A DNA stretch of 64,000 nucleotides from DATAOG01 sp963798075 (GTDB taxonomy: Bacteria; Pseudomonadota; Alphaproteobacteria; Geminicoccales; Geminicoccaceae), in the NCBI GenBank assembly GCA_963798075.1, contig CAWCRU010000031.1, forward strand, positions 62,001 through 126,000, given 5' to 3'. This document shows, piece by piece, positions 16,983 through 26,477 of this stretch. The translations under genes were made by a program, and so were the position numbers. Numbering within the stretch: position 1 is the first letter of the stretch; the number at the start of each line of letters is the position of its first letter. The notes below the pieces were generated by a model, which saw only the letters and a list, made by a program, of their open reading frames with translations, ran no database searches and had not been told where the DNA came from.

Positions 16983-18215
16983 TCAGGCGGCCAGGCTGGT
17001 GACGTCCACCAGATCGGCATCGGGCTCGACGCCTTCAAGCAGCTCGCGATAGACCGCGAGCGTGCTCTTGCCCATCTGTTCGAGGGTGAAGCGGCGGGTG
17101 ACGAAGCGCCGGGCGCGGGCCGCGAGCCTGGCGCGGGCGTCGTCGGGCATCGCGAGCGCCAGCTGCAGCGCGCGCGCCAGCTCCTCGACATCTCCGGGGC
17201 GCACCAGCCAGCCGGTGGCGGCCGGCATCAGGGTCTCGCCGAGACCGCCGATATCGGTCGCGATCACGGGCTTGCCCATTGCCTGCGCCTCGACCGAGAC
17301 CCGGCCGAACGGTTCGGGTGCCTGGGTCGAGGGCGCGACCACGACGTCGGCCAGCATCAGGGCCGCCGGCATGTCGTCGCAGCTGCCCACCAACCGTACC
17401 ACGTCGCGCAGCCCGATCGCGCCGATCAGGCCTTCGACCTCGCCCGGATAGCTGGAGCTGGGCTCGAGGTCGCCAACCATCAGGCAGACGAAATTGCGCC
17501 GGCGCAGGCGCTCGATCGCGTGCAGCAAAAGCGTGTGACCCTTGCGTCGGACCACGCGCCCCGGCAGCATCACGACCTTGGTCCCGGGCTTGAGATGCCA
17601 GCGTTCGATCAGCGCCTGGCGTCGCTCCTCGGAAACCGCGGCGGGATCGAATTCGGCGGTATCGACGCCGCGATGAATCACCCGCAGGCGCTCGGGCGGC
17701 ACCTCATAGCGCTCGCGCAGATACTCGGCGACGAAGTCCGAGATTGCGATCACCCGGTCGCCACGCGCCATGATCGCGTTGTAACGCCTCTTGAAGATCC
17801 CGTCGCTGCCCTGATAGACGCCGTGACAGGTGGTCACGAACGGGACCTTGCAGCGCCTGGCGGCGTAGTAGGCGCTCCAGGCGGGTGCGCGCGAGCGGGC
17901 GTGCACCAGCTGCACGCCATGCTGACGGATCACGCGCTGCAGCCGGCCGATGTTGGCCCGGATCGTGAAGGGGTTCTTCGACTGCAGCGGCAGCATGACG
18001 CTGACCCCGCCCAGCTCCTTGAGCTTGGCCTCGCCGACGCCGCCTGCCGACGCGACCAGGGGCTGCCAGCCCACGCGGGTCAGGTAACCCGCGAGATCGA
18101 CCGCCCCTCGCTCGGCGCCGCCCTCTTCGAGCTCCGGCAGGACCTGGAGAATCGCCGGGCCCTTGTCGTCGCTCGCCACCTGCTCGACCCGGACCTGATT
18201 GGCGATGTCGTTCAT
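16983..18215 (-). CDS. Glycosyltransferase family 4
   Basis: 410-aa GT-B retaining transferase, probably acting on a surface glycan or glycolipid. The N-terminal domain has the Gly-rich donor loop (LEEGGAERGAVDLAGYL). The C-terminal domain shows IHRGVDTAEFDP, LPGRVVRRKGHTLLLHAI and the E-x7-E motif in EPFGRVSVEAQAMGKPVIA. The ATG at 18215 (MNDIANQ) was chosen because upstream residues are low-complexity basic sequence. It is divergent from the hydrolase at 18323, leaving about 107 bases for promoters. No other polysaccharide gene is nearby, so acceptor and sugar are unknown. Confidence 0.9.
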   Translation of the reverse strand: MNDIANQVRVEQVASDDKGPAILQVLPELEEGGAERGAVDLAGYLTRVGWQPLVASAGGVGEAKLKELGGVSVMLPLQSKNPFTIRANIGRLQRVIRQHGVQLVHARSRAPAWSAYYAARRCKVPFVTTCHGVYQGSDGIFKRRYNAIMARGDRVIAISDFVAEYLRERYEVPPERLRVIHRGVDTAEFDPAAVSEERRQALIERWHLKPGTKVVMLPGRVVRRKGHTLLLHAIERLRRRNFVCLMVGDLEPSSSYPGEVEGLIGAIGLRDVVRLVGSCDDMPAALMLADVVVAPSTQAPEPFGRVSVEAQAMGKPVIATDIGGLGETLMPAATGWLVRPGDVEELARALQLALAMPDDARARLAARARRFVTRRFTLEQMGKSTLAVYRELLEGVEPDADLVDVTSLAA

Positions 18216-18322
18216 GCCTGCCGACCAGGGAGTGGCCGCTCGCGCACCCGCGCCGGCATGCCTTGTCACCCCTCGCTTCGGTGCTAGCATGAATAGAGGG
18301 TCGAGCAAACCGGATTTACCCC

Positions 18323-19083
18323 TTGACGAAGCCAAGCTTTTTGCCCCTGTCCGCGCGCGCGCGTCTCGCCTATCGGCAGACGCCCGGCGAGCCTCCGGTG
18401 GTGCTCTTTTGTGGCGGCCATACCTCCGACATGGGTGGCACCAAGGCGCTCGCCCTGGAGCAGCATTGCCGGAGCCGGGGTCGAGCCTACACCAGGTTCG
18501 ACTACCGTGGCCATGGGGCATCGACGGGTCGCTTCGCCGACGGCACCGTCGGCGGCTGGTACGCGGACGCGCTGGCGGTGGTCGATCGGGTCACGGCCGG
18601 CCCGCTGCTCGTGGTCGGTTCGAGCATGGGCGGCTGGATCATGCTGCTGCTGGCACTCGCGCGCCCGGAACGGATGCAGGCGCTGGTCGGGGTCGCCGCG
18701 GCGCCGGACTTCACCGAGGACCTGCTGCTGCCGCAGGCGAGCCGACGATCAGCGCCGGCGAGCTCGATCGAGCAGGGCTCCTGGCTGCAGCCCTCGGCCT
18801 ACGGCGATGCGCCGTTCCCGGTCACCCGGGCGCTGATCGAGGACGGCCGGGCCAGCATCTGCTGCTGCGCGCGCCGATTCCGATCCGCTGCCCGGTCCAC
18901 CTGCTGCACGGCCAGCGCGACCCGGACGTGCCCTGGCCGACCGCGCTCAGGCTCGCCGAGCGGCTCGAGACCGAGGACGTCACGATCGAGCTGATCAAGG
19001 CCGGCGACCACCGGCTGTCGACGGCAGCCGACCTCGCCCGCCTCACCGCCGCGATCGAGCGCCTGGCCACTCGGGCGCTTTGA
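18323..19083 (+). pseudogene. Alpha/beta hydrolase (three frameshifts)
   Basis: Serine hydrolase related to small carboxylesterase/BDG-type proteins. The N-terminal frame shows VVLFCGGHTSDMGGTKA, FDYRGHGASTGRF and the nucleophile elbow VGSSMGGWIML. Near 18735 the frame changes (ISAGELDRAG), near 18775 it changes back (GSWLQPSAYGDAPFPVTRAL), and near 18850 it changes again to LLRAPIPIRCPVHLLHGQRD and the C-terminal GDHRLSTAADL, which carries the catalytic His. With shifts corrected the order Ser-Asp-His is complete, about 253 aa. Three indels within 120 bases make either poor local assembly or true decay possible. The 3' end overlaps the convergent kinase gene by 41 bases. Confidence 0.7.
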
Positions 19084-19627
19084 CCAAGGCCGGCAGGGTC
19101 GCCAGAAAGTCAGCCGCCGTACGCGGGTGGCCGAGTTCGATCAGCTCCAGATGCGGCCATGGCGGCTGGTCGAACAACGCCCGGTACTCGCGGCGCCGGC
19201 GGCGGTAGGTCGTGAGCACCCACCAGAGGATCGACTGGCGGCTCAGGAACGCGAGCCGCAGGCTCTCGCGATTGCCGGACCACAGCTCCTCGCGCGTGGC
19301 GGCGCGGAGCAGAGTGCGCCGCAGCGCCCGCGCGAACACGATTCGAAACGGATAATTGAGCCACACGACCGCGCTCGCTCGCGCCCAGAGCAGCGCCCGC
19401 GCCCGGCCGTAGTTGCCATCGGCCACCCACGCGGGCGCCGCCGTGGCCTGCCCGATCAACGCCAGGAACTCGCCGCTGTCCCGTGGTTGCCACTCCGGCA
19501 GCCAGTGCAGCGCGTCGAGCTCGATCGGGGGCGCGCGCAGACGCGCGGCCAGCTGCCGGGCGAACGTCGTCTTGCCGGAGCAGCTGGTGCCGACCCCACG
19601 GTGCGGGAGAGATCTGGCGGTCCTCAC
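19043..19627 (-). CDS. Small P-loop kinase (adenylate-kinase / topology-modulation-like)
   Basis: 194-aa P-loop NTPase. Walker A is GTSCSGKTTFA near the N-terminus, followed by PIELDALHWLPEWQPRD, WVADGNYGRARALLWARA and WLNYPFRIVFARALRRT. This is the pattern of the free-standing adenylate-kinase-like family often named topology modulation protein. The start is a GTG at 19627 and the leader MRTARSLPHRG is not typical, so the true N-terminus may be altered. The phosphoacceptor is unknown. It is last in the minus-strand run. Confidence 0.75.
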   Translation of the reverse strand: MRTARSLPHRGVGTSCSGKTTFARQLAARLRAPPIELDALHWLPEWQPRDSGEFLALIGQATAAPAWVADGNYGRARALLWARASAVVWLNYPFRIVFARALRRTLLRAATREELWSGNRESLRLAFLSRQSILWWVLTTYRRRRREYRALFDQPPWPHLELIELGHPRTAADFLATLPALVKAPEWPGARSRR

Positions 19628-19655
19628 GAGCCGACCTTCGGCCGCGTCCCCGCGA

Positions 19656-21047
19656 TCAGCGCACGGGCTCGCGCGCGACCAGCGTGATCAGCTCCAGGCT
19701 CTGGACCGCGAAGGTCGCCTTGCCGTACTCGAGCTCGAGGGTCTCGGCGCACTTGCGCGCGACGTCGGCGTTGGTCCGGCAGAGATCGAAGGTCATGCTC
19801 GGCACCTTCGCGAGCTCGGGGACGTCGAACGTGACCGTATAGGGGGCCGGCGGGTCCCAGGTCGCGCGCGGCGGGTCGGCGAGCGACTGGGTGTCGTTGA
19901 CGACCGCGAGCACCCAGCGGCCGTCGGGGCGCACCCCGGCCGCGGCCTCGAGCGGCGGCTTCGGGCCGTAGGTGTAGACCATGTCCGGGAAATCCGCGAG
20001 GTTGCTGGTCACGTGGCGCAGAACCGTGCCGGGCAGGAAGCTGGTCGTGATCTGCTGGACGTGGTGGTAGCTGTAGTTCTTGTAGATCCGGGCGGTATTG
20101 GCGCAGCGGCCCTCGCACATTACGAGCTTCTGGTAGACGTCGCGGGTGCCGTGGCTGAGCCCGATGAACCACACCCAGTGATCGACGCCCTCGTTGAGGT
20201 CGTTCAAAAAGCGCGACGACACCGTGGCCGCGAACGCGTAGGCGAACTCGGCCGAGCCGTCGAAGTCGCCGCCGCCCGCCTCGGTCATCCAGTACTGCTT
20301 GTGGTGGGCGAGCACGCGCTTGGCGAGCTCGGGGTTGGCCGCCATGCCGTAGGAGTGGGTCGCGAGCCCGGCGACCGCGGCCAGCGCCTTGGGCTCGGCC
20401 GCGATAGCATCGAACCACTGCTCCGGGTTGTCGTCGGCGCTCGACCACTCGAGGCCGATCACCTTGACGTCCTCGAGTCCGCGCGCGTCCAGTTCGCGCC
20501 GCATGGCCAGCGCGAGCGGCACGAAGTCCTTGGGCGGCACGACCTTGCGGTTGCCGGCGCCGGGCTCGTTGACCACCCCGGTGGTCGTGATCCTGATGCC
20601 GTAGTCGTCGCGCATCGTGGCGATGTCGGAGGCGATCGTCCTCGCCTGCTCGTCGGGGTCGTCGAGGTAGGTCCCGGGCGCCAACAACAGCTCGGTGACC
20701 CCGTGCCCGAGCGCGTGGCTGATGATCCCGCTCGCTTTGTAATAGTCGCGAAGCGGCGCGGGATCGCCGGCGGCATACCAGAGGCGGAGGATGCGCGTGT
20801 TCAGATCGTCGAACAGCAGCTTGTCGACCTCGGCCTTGCGGCGCTCGCTGAGCTCGATATAGGGATTGTCCTGCTCCATGCTGAAGCCGAAGCCCGCAAA
20901 CTGTTGCTGCGGTTCGACGCCGACCGTGAGCGTTGCAAATCCGGGGACTTGCGGCGACGCCGGCGTCTCGGTCGGCCCGCAGGCGACGGGCATGAGGGCG
21001 GCCAGCAGGGTGGCGAGGACGGCCACCGGGCCAAGCTTGCGGATCAT
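19656..21047 (-). CDS. GH30-like glycoside hydrolase, lipoprotein
   Basis: 463-aa lipid-anchored glycosidase. Lipobox LMPVACG places the acylated Cys at residue 23. A clan GH-A barrel follows: FAGFGFSMEQDNP near the N-terminus as in GH30, the acid/base Glu in VVNEPG (E161) and the nucleophile Glu in QYWMTEAGGG (E256). A C-terminal beta domain (residues about 350-460) fits GH30 layout. Likely substrates are beta-linked glycans such as xylan or glucan, but this is not decidable by eye. The ATG overlaps the SDR stop (ATGA), so it is co-translated with the SDR and queG genes, an unusual partner set. Confidence 0.8.
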   Translation of the reverse strand: MIRKLGPVAVLATLLAALMPVACGPTETPASPQVPGFATLTVGVEPQQQFAGFGFSMEQDNPYIELSERRKAEVDKLLFDDLNTRILRLWYAAGDPAPLRDYYKASGIISHALGHGVTELLLAPGTYLDDPDEQARTIASDIATMRDDYGIRITTTGVVNEPGAGNRKVVPPKDFVPLALAMRRELDARGLEDVKVIGLEWSSADDNPEQWFDAIAAEPKALAAVAGLATHSYGMAANPELAKRVLAHHKQYWMTEAGGGDFDGSAEFAYAFAATVSSRFLNDLNEGVDHWVWFIGLSHGTRDVYQKLVMCEGRCANTARIYKNYSYHHVQQITTSFLPGTVLRHVTSNLADFPDMVYTYGPKPPLEAAAGVRPDGRWVLAVVNDTQSLADPPRATWDPPAPYTVTFDVPELAKVPSMTFDLCRTNADVARKCAETLELEYGKATFAVQSLELITLVAREPVR

Positions 21048-21934
21048 GAGGTGCCCTCCCGAGCGCCTGCGGCCGCCTCCCGCTCCAGGATATCCCGCAG
21101 CCCGTCACGATAGTTGGGATATCGCAACACGACGCCGAGCTCGTCCTTGATCCGGCCGTTCGAGACCCGGCGGTGGTCGCGGTAGAAGCTCTCCGCCATC
21201 GGCGACAGCTCGGCCCGCTCGAACGGAACCGCAGGCGGCGGCGGCACGCCAAGCAGCGCAGCGGCATGCGCAACCACGTCCTCGGGTGCTGCCGGCTCGT
21301 CGTCGGCGAGGTTGTAGACCGCTCCCGGATTGGGCCTGGCGATCGAGGCGCACAGCACCTGCACGATGTCCTCGACGTGGATCCGGCCGAAGGTCTGGCC
21401 CGGCTTGACGATCCGGCGCGCGGTGCCGGCGCGGAGCGCATCCAGCGCGCTGCGGCCGGGGCCGTAGATGCCGGCCAGGCGGAAGATCTGGACCGGCAGG
21501 CCGCTCGCGAGCCAGTGGCCCTCGGCCGCGACCCGGCGGCGGGTGCGCGCCATGGTCGGGGCGACCGGGGTCGCCTCGTCGACCCAGGCGCCGTTCTGAT
21601 CGCCGTAGACCCCGGTGGTGCTGAGGTAGCCGGCCCAGGCGAGCGTCCGGCAACGCTCGAGGTCGGCCAGATGCAGATCGAGCACCGGATCGCCCGCCTC
21701 GTCGGGCGGGATCGAGCTCAGGAGATGGGTCGTGCCGGCGAGCGCCGCCTCGGGATCGGCGAGCGGCCGCTCGCGATCGAACAGCTCCGCCTCGATGCCC
21801 TGGGCGGCGAGCTCGGCGCGCTTGTCCGGGCTCCGGGTCGTGCCGGCGATCCGAAAGCCCGCGGCCTTGAGCGCCCGCGCCAGCGCCCGCGCCGAGTAGC
21901 CGAGACCGAACACGAACAGGCGCGGGACGATCAT
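21044..21934 (-). CDS. NAD(P)-dependent SDR/epimerase-like protein
   Basis: 296-aa atypical SDR. The Rossmann start is LFVFGLGYSARALARALKAA, lacking the strict TGxxGxxG. The active-site Tyr is in YLSTTGVYGDQNGAWVDE, and a downstream IFRLAGIYGPGRSALD is typical of epimerase-like SDRs related to YeeZ/YbjT. The ATG at 21934 overlaps the queG stop by four bases, and the stop overlaps the GH30-like start in the same way. The frame is also open far upstream through queG because of the queG frameshift, so an automatic caller may fuse the two. GST-queG-SDR is a familiar alphaproteobacterial order. Confidence 0.85.
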   Translation of the reverse strand: MIVPRLFVFGLGYSARALARALKAAGFRIAGTTRSPDKRAELAAQGIEAELFDRERPLADPEAALAGTTHLLSSIPPDEAGDPVLDLHLADLERCRTLAWAGYLSTTGVYGDQNGAWVDEATPVAPTMARTRRRVAAEGHWLASGLPVQIFRLAGIYGPGRSALDALRAGTARRIVKPGQTFGRIHVEDIVQVLCASIARPNPGAVYNLADDEPAAPEDVVAHAAALLGVPPPPAVPFERAELSPMAESFYRDHRRVSNGRIKDELGVVLRYPNYRDGLRDILEREAAAGAREGTS

Positions 21935-23092
21935 GCGAGCGCCGCCTGCCATTCCGCTCGCACCGCGGGATCCGGCTCGAGCGCGCCGTGGCGCGTCGCG
22001 AGTGCGGCCAGGGTGGCACGCTCCTCGAGCTGAGCGAGCGCCCAGACCGCCATGGCGCGCACGAGCGGCGAGGAATCGGCGAGCCGCTCCAGGGCGACCG
22101 CCCCCAGGCCGGGCTCGCCGCTGTTGCCGATCGCGATCAGGACGTTGCGCACGAAACGGTCGCGCCCGGTACGCTTGATCGGCGAGCCCGCGAAGCGCCG
22201 CCGGAAGGCCGCCTCGTCGAGGCGCGCGAGCTCGGCCAGCGCCGGCGCCCGCAGATCGTCCCGGGCCTTGAGCTTCACCTCGGTCGCCGTCCTGGCGAAC
22301 TTGTTCCACGGACAGACCGCGAGGCAGTCGTCGCAGCCATAGATCCGGTTGCCGATCGGGCGCCGGAATTCTTTCGCGATGTGGCCCGCATGCTCGATCG
22401 TCAGGTACGAAATACAGCGGCGCGCATCCAGCTGGTAAGGCGCCGGGAACGCGGCGGTCGGGCAGACGTCGAGACAGGCCCGGCAGGAGCCGCAATGATC
22501 GACCTCCGGCGGGTCGGGCTCGAGCTCGAGATCGGTCAGGATCTCGCCGAGGAACAGCCACGACCCGAAAGTCGCGGGAAACGAGGTTGCTGTGCTTGCC
22601 CTGCCAGCCGATCCCGGCCGCCTGCGCGAGCGGCTTCTCCAGGATCGGCGCGGTATCGACGAACACCTTGGCCTCGGCGCCGAAGCGCCCGTGCAGCCAG
22701 CCGGCGAGTTGCTTGAGGCGGCCCTTGATCAGCTCGTGATAGTCGCGGTGCCGGGCGTAGACCGAGATCGCGCCGCGCTCGCGTCGCTCCACAATCGCAA
22801 GCGGATCCTCGTCGGGGCCGTAGTTCATGCCGAGCACGATCGCGCTCGCCGCGTTCGGCCAGAGCGCCTTCGGGCTCTGGCGGCGCTCGGGATCGCGCGC
22901 GAGCCAGGTCATGTCTCCCTGGCGCCCTTCCGCGAGGTAGTGGCGATAGGCGCTCTGGACCGTTCGCGGCAGGTCGGGCGCGGCAAAGCCCACCGCATCG
23001 AAACCGAGCGCCATCGCCCGCGCGCGGAGTGCTGCTTTGATCCGACCCTGATCGGTCGGCGCCGCCCGGACTCGCTGCAGGATCGCCGCCAT
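21931..23092 (-). pseudogene. queG: Epoxyqueuosine reductase QueG, single +1 frameshift
   Basis: Cobalamin-dependent enzyme for the last step of queuosine synthesis in tRNA. The N-terminal half (MAAILQRVRA..., WLARDPERRQSPKALWPNA, GIGWQGKHSNLVSRDF) is intact. At 22568-22570 a T run (minus strand) has one base too many. In the corrected frame follow GSWLFLGEILTDLELEPD, two 4Fe-4S motifs of type CGSCRACLDVCPT and CDDCLAVCPW, and the C-terminal HEAT-like part (GSPIKRTGRDRFVRNVLIAI). Corrected length is 386 aa, normal. The uncorrected frame runs into the downstream SDR. As queG is widely kept, a sequencing error is plausible. Confidence 0.85.
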
Positions 23093-23188
23093 GGCGTCTA
23101 AGGTAGCGCCGCCCGGGCCAAAAGACGAGCCGCGCCGCTCGCCTCAGATCAGCTCGAACTCGTCGACTTGGCAAGTCTCCTTACGTTT

Positions 23189-23854
23189 TCAAAAATCCAG
23201 GTCATCGTATTGAGGGGCGGGCTTGAGACCGGGCAGCCGGTCCTGCAAGAGAGGCCGGAAACTCGGCCGCGACTTGATCCTTGCGTACCAGAGCTTGGCG
23301 CCCGGGTGGCGCTCCCAGGGCACGTCGCCGAGATAGTCGAGCACCGAGAGTTGGGCCGCGGCGGCGACATCGGCCAGACTCAGGGCGTCGCCCGCCAGCC
23401 AGTTGCGCTGCTCGTACAGGAAGCCGATGTACTCGAGATGGGCGTGGATGTTGCCGAGCCCGGCCCGGACCGCGGTCGAGTTCGGGGTGCCATTGCCGTT
23501 CATGCGCTTGATCAGCTTCTCGCGCCAGACCAGCTCGGTGACCTCGCGGTTGAACTTGATGTCGAACCAGGCGACCAGGCGGCGGATCTCGGCCCGGTCC
23601 ATCAGGCTCTTGCCGAGCAGGCCGGGCTCCGGCCGGGTTTCGTCGAGATACTCGCAGATCGCCCAGCTGTCGCTGATCACGCGGCCGCGGTCCTCGAGCA
23701 CCGGCACCTCGGCAGCCGGATTGAGCGCCGCCAGCGCGTGCTGCTGGTGCCAGGGTTCGACCGTCTCCAGCTCCGGCTGCTCCTCTTTCTCGTGGAGCAC
23801 GATCCGGACCTTCCGGGAGAAGGGGCACAGCGGAAAGTGATGCAAGCGCAACAT
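23189..23854 (-). CDS. Glutathione S-transferase family protein
   Basis: 221-aa cytosolic GST fold. The thioredoxin-like N-terminal domain starts LRLHHFPLCPFSRKVRIVL with the CPFS active-site motif. AAEVPVLEDRGRVISDSWAI contains the cis-Pro and the glutathione-binding E/D-S pair. The helical C-terminal domain contains WLAGDALSLADVAAAAQLSV. It lies about 100 bases upstream of queG on the same strand, a common alphaproteobacterial neighbourhood. The physiological substrate is unknown. Confidence 0.9.
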   Translation of the reverse strand: MLRLHHFPLCPFSRKVRIVLHEKEEQPELETVEPWHQQHALAALNPAAEVPVLEDRGRVISDSWAICEYLDETRPEPGLLGKSLMDRAEIRRLVAWFDIKFNREVTELVWREKLIKRMNGNGTPNSTAVRAGLGNIHAHLEYIGFLYEQRNWLAGDALSLADVAAAAQLSVLDYLGDVPWERHPGAKLWYARIKSRPSFRPLLQDRLPGLKPAPQYDDLDF

Positions 23855-23954
23855 GGGCGATTAGTTAGCTGAATCTTGTGGTTGCAGGCAAGCGTTTAGA
23901 CAAGCCTTGAGCGTCGCAGCTCGAACCGGCCGGGAACCGCGCCGCGCGTCCGCC

Positions 23955-24425
23955 TCAAAGGGCGTCCAGCAAGGTCCTCTCGAGCACCCCCGTCGACCGG
24001 CAGGGCTGCATGAACGGCAGGTTCCGATAGGGGTCGATCTGCTCCTCGGTGAAGCGCGCCACGAGCCCCACCTCGGTCGTGTCGCCGGCTTCCTGGAGAG
24101 CGATCTTGAGGCTCAGGTCGCGGGCGACCGGCCGCGCCCGCGTCGGCCGCGCGCTGTTGCTGGTGTGGTCGATCACCCAGGCGCGCTTGCAATCGGCCCA
24201 GCCCATGTCATCGAACGCGTGCCGCTCGGCCTCCAGCCAGCCGCTCTCGGGGTCGGCCTCGGTCGGGGCGATCGCATGGCGCTCCAGGAACACCAGGATC
24301 TCGTCCCAGATGACCGGCCTCGCCTTGGCGTAGCTCCGCGTCTGCTCGACGTGATAGACCCGCGGCGGCGCCTGGCAGGCGGCGAGCAGCGCCGCCAGCA
24401 GCAGGGCTGCGATGCGAGCGCTCAT
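23955..24425 (-). CDS. Hypothetical lipoprotein
   Basis: 156-aa predicted lipoprotein. The leader IAALLLAALLAACQAPP has lipobox LAAC (Cys17). The mature domain begins with an aromatic-rich segment (YHVEQTRSYAKARPVIWDEI) and has an alpha/beta feel; two cysteines (DCKRAW and MQPCRS) could pair. The family is not recognised. It follows glcE with a gap of about 20 bases and is likely co-transcribed with it. Confidence 0.75.
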   Translation of the reverse strand: MSARIAALLLAALLAACQAPPRVYHVEQTRSYAKARPVIWDEILVFLERHAIAPTEADPESGWLEAERHAFDDMGWADCKRAWVIDHTSNSARPTRARPVARDLSLKIALQEAGDTTEVGLVARFTEEQIDPYRNLPFMQPCRSTGVLERTLLDAL

Positions 24426-24446
24426 CGGTCGCTCCCGGCGGTCGGC

Positions 24447-25676
24447 TCAAAGCCCGGCATACATTCGGCCGGGATTGAGAATCCGTTCTGGATCGAAGCT
24501 GTCCTTGACCCTCGCGGTCAGGCGGGCGAGCGCCGGTGCCTGCGGCTGGAAGACCGGCACCGCCCGCCGCAGCGCCGCGCTGCCGCGAACGAGGGTCGCA
24601 TGGCCGTCCGCTCCGGCGAGCGCCGCCCGAATCGCCGCCTCGCCGCCATCCCCGGCCTCGGCATCCTGCACCGCGAGCCAGAGCAGGCCGCCCGCCCAGT
24701 CGGCGAGCCAGGCGAGGCCGAGCTCGCGCTCGAGCCGATCGATCAGCGCGCTGCCGGCGGTCGGTGCAAGCGAGACCCGCCAGAGCGCCGGCGCGTCAGC
24801 GGGCAGCAGCGCCACGTCCCGGATCTCGCGCCAGAGCGTGGCCGACGCGGCGGCATCCAGCCGGTCGAGCTCGCCGCCCTCGGCGATCAGGAGCCGGCCC
24901 AGCGCCTCGGCGCGGTAGCGGACCGAGGGGACGGGTCCCTCGAGCCGGAGTGCGGCGGCCCCGGTGGCCGCGGCCGCGACCGACCCGATCGCCGAGCCTG
25001 CCGCAGCGGCCGCCGGCAGATAGGCGGCGCCGGCGACGTCATGGGCGCTGCCGAGCGCCTGGCGCAGCGCTGCGAAGCCGCGCTCGCGCCCGAGCCCCGC
25101 CAGGAGCAGCGTCCAGGTCTCCTCGGCCGCCGGCAGGACCTTGAAGGTCAGCTCGGTCATGACCGCAAGCGTGCCGAAGCTGCCGGTCAAGAGCTTGGCC
25201 AGATCGTAGCCGGTGACGTTCTTGACCACGCGGCCGCCGGACTTGATCAGATCGCCGCGCCCGGTCACCGCCTGAACGCCCAAGAGATGGTCGCGCGCGG
25301 CCCCCGCCTTGATCCGCCTCGGCCCGGCGAGGTTGCAGGCGAACACGCCGCCGATCGTCGCCTGGCCCGCGTCGCCGCCGAGCAGCCGGCCATAGTCCGG
25401 CGGCTCGAAGGCGAGCTGCTGCTGGTTGGCCTCGAGGCTCGCCACGATCTCGGCGAGCGGCGTGCCGCAGGCGGCCGCCATCACCAGCTCCTCGGGCTCA
25501 TACAGGCCGATCCCGGCCAGCCGGTCGACCTGGACCGCCCTCTCGAGCTCGAGCGGCCGGCCGAGGCCGCGCTTGGAGCCTCGCCCCAGAACCTCGAGCG
25601 GCGTGCCGGCCGCGAGCGCCGCGGCGACCGCCTCCCGCACCTCGGCCGCGGTGCTCGCCCGAATCGGCTCGGACAT
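24447..25676 (-). CDS. glcE: Glycolate oxidase FAD-binding subunit GlcE
   Basis: FAD-binding subunit of the membrane-associated glycolate dehydrogenase GlcDEF, which oxidises glycolate to glyoxylate. At 409 aa it has the PCMH-type FAD-binding blocks PLEVLGRGSKRGLGRPL, LGGDAGQATIGGVFACNLAG and GGRVVKNVTGYDLAKLLTGS, and it ends DSFDPERILNPGRMYAG as usual. GlcD and GlcF, normally adjacent, are absent: upstream is a sugar ABC transporter ATPase (22-base gap) and downstream a lipoprotein. Either glcD and glcF lie elsewhere or this copy has been recruited with another partner. Confidence 0.9.
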   Translation of the reverse strand: MSEPIRASTAAEVREAVAAALAAGTPLEVLGRGSKRGLGRPLELERAVQVDRLAGIGLYEPEELVMAAACGTPLAEIVASLEANQQQLAFEPPDYGRLLGGDAGQATIGGVFACNLAGPRRIKAGAARDHLLGVQAVTGRGDLIKSGGRVVKNVTGYDLAKLLTGSFGTLAVMTELTFKVLPAAEETWTLLLAGLGRERGFAALRQALGSAHDVAGAAYLPAAAAAGSAIGSVAAAATGAAALRLEGPVPSVRYRAEALGRLLIAEGGELDRLDAAASATLWREIRDVALLPADAPALWRVSLAPTAGSALIDRLERELGLAWLADWAGGLLWLAVQDAEAGDGGEAAIRAALAGADGHATLVRGSAALRRAVPVFQPQAPALARLTARVKDSFDPERILNPGRMYAGL

Positions 25677-25697
25677 GCTTTCCCGCCGCCCTCGACG

Positions 25698-26477
25698 TCA
25701 GGCGGCGGCGCTCTCGGCGCCCACCATCAGCCTGACGATCTCGTCGTGGTCGGTCTCGGCGGTGCGCCGCTCGCCGGCGGCGCGGCCGCGCCGAAGGACC
25801 AGGATCCGGTCGGCGACCGCAAAGATGTCGACCAGGTTGTGCGAGATGAAGACCACGCCCACGGCCTGCGCCTTGAGGCGCTGGATCAGTTCCCGGACCT
25901 TGCGCTGCTCGGGCACGCCCAGTGCTGCCGTCGGCTCGTCCATGATCAGGACCGCTGCCTGCCAGTAGATCGCGCGGCCGATCGCGACCGCTTGGCGCTG
26001 GCCGCCCGAAAGGGTGCGCACCGGCAGCGTGAGCTTGGCGGGCGGGATCTCGATCTCGAGCGTGCGCAGGACCTCTCGCGCGGCGTCGCGCATGCGTCTG
26101 CGATCGATCGCCGGCAGCAGGCCCAGGCGCCGGATCGCGGGCTCCCGTCCCAAAAAGACATTCGCCCCGACGTCCAGATTGTCCGCCAGCGCCAGATCCT
26201 GATAGATCGTCTCGATGCCGAGCGTGCGCGCCTCGCGCGGGTTGGCGAGCAGGATCGGCCGGCCTTTGTATAAGATCTCGCCCTCATCGGGCTGGTGGAC
26301 GCCCGAGATGCATTTGATCAGCGTCGATTTGCCGGCGCCGTTATCGCCGGCAAGCGCCAGCACCTCGCCGCCATGGAGCGCGAACGAGACCCGCTGCAGC
26401 GCCTGGACGCCGCCGAAGCGCTTCGAGATGCCCCGCACCTCGAGCAGTGCGCCGCCCTTCAAAGGCTCAGGCGTCAT
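25698..26477 (-). CDS. Sugar ABC transporter ATPase (single-domain, FrcA-like)
   Basis: 259-aa ATPase of the carbohydrate CUT2 group with one nucleotide-binding domain, like fructose FrcA rather than the double-domain RbsA. Walker A is GDNGAGKSTLIKCISG, the Q-loop is in ETIYQDLALADNLDV, the signature is LSGGQRQAVAIGRAIY, Walker B is LIMDEPTAALG and the switch His is in FISHNLVDIFAV. It overlaps the permease stop by 11 bases and forms one unit with the permease and, across the EEP gene, the binding protein at 28717. Confidence 0.92.
   Translation of the reverse strand: MTPEPLKGGALLEVRGISKRFGGVQALQRVSFALHGGEVLALAGDNGAGKSTLIKCISGVHQPDEGEILYKGRPILLANPREARTLGIETIYQDLALADNLDVGANVFLGREPAIRRLGLLPAIDRRRMRDAAREVLRTLEIEIPPAKLTLPVRTLSGGQRQAVAIGRAIYWQAAVLIMDEPTAALGVPEQRKVRELIQRLKAQAVGVVFISHNLVDIFAVADRILVLRRGRAAGERRTAETDHDEIVRLMVGAESAAA

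Noticed and set aside
23907..26273. A 788-codon plus-strand frame
   Set aside because: Antisense to the lipoprotein, glcE and ABC ATPase genes, all with clear motifs; composition artefact.
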